A stretch of DNA of 6,040 nt. It comes from Candidatus Peregrinibacteria bacterium CG_4_9_14_0_2_um_filter_41_14. Its GTDB lineage: Bacteria; Patescibacteriota; Gracilibacteria; UBA1369; UM-FILTER-41-14. Location of the stretch: positions 1 to 6,040 of the forward strand of contig PFRW01000006.1 of assembly GCA_002788755.1 (NCBI GenBank), written 5' to 3'. Both the position numbers and the translations under genes were made by a program. The notes under the pieces are model-generated. The model had not been told where the DNA came from. It saw only the letters and a list, made by a program, of their open reading frames with translations, and ran no database searches. Within the stretch, counting starts at the first letter, position 1; each line of letters starts with the position of its first letter. Positions 6,024 to 6,040 of the stretch are shown here, piece after piece.

Positions 6024-6040
6024 TTCATCAAATTCACAAA

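Noticed and set aside
1..6040. CRISPR array, tRNA or rRNA gene, or insertion sequence with transposase
   Set aside because: Searched by eye on both strands; no regularly spaced repeats, cloverleaf, rRNA motifs or transposase domains seen.

Overview
The window is bacterial. It carries EF-Ts and bacterial ribosomal protein S2 in the classic rpsB-tsf order, a bacterial-type valyl-tRNA synthetase, and genes packed with short gaps under the standard code. The compact layout and the look of the S2, VIT1-like and ValS proteins suggest a streamlined lineage such as Patescibacteria/CPR. That placement is an impression and needs a database comparison. All four housekeeping or transport genes lack a well-spaced Shine-Dalgarno sequence.

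Layout. Positions 1-216 hold no complete gene but contain a large imperfect inverted repeat (about 46-166) with the architecture of an integron attC site of the long type. A single gene follows (217-819, +) for a DHFR-fold protein of the RibD C-terminal family, with its own good Shine-Dalgarno sequence. Just after its stop (828-853) lies a shortened relative of the upstream repeat, followed by small inverted repeats up to the end of the convergent tsf gene. On the minus strand, rpsB (2406-1711) and tsf (1684-926) form a two-gene translation operon with a plausible promoter (2541-2569) and a structured leader of about 130 nt. Divergently on the plus strand lie a VIT1/CCC1-family metal transporter (2633-3379) and, 25 nt later, full-length valS (3405-6011). 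A promoter-like sequence at the end of valS points to another gene beyond the window.

How it fits together. rpsB, tsf and valS serve translation, and the VIT1-like protein handles Fe/Mn efflux or storage. The 1-925 segment looks like an insertion. It is a single gene bracketed by two related repeats in the same orientation, its G/C strand skew is opposite to samples from the other genes, and it uses a different translation-initiation signal. The most interesting hypothesis is that it is an integron-type gene cassette, or the remains of one, lodged beside the core rpsB-tsf operon. No integrase is visible, so this would be an integrase-less cassette stretch or the edge of an array extending left of position 1.
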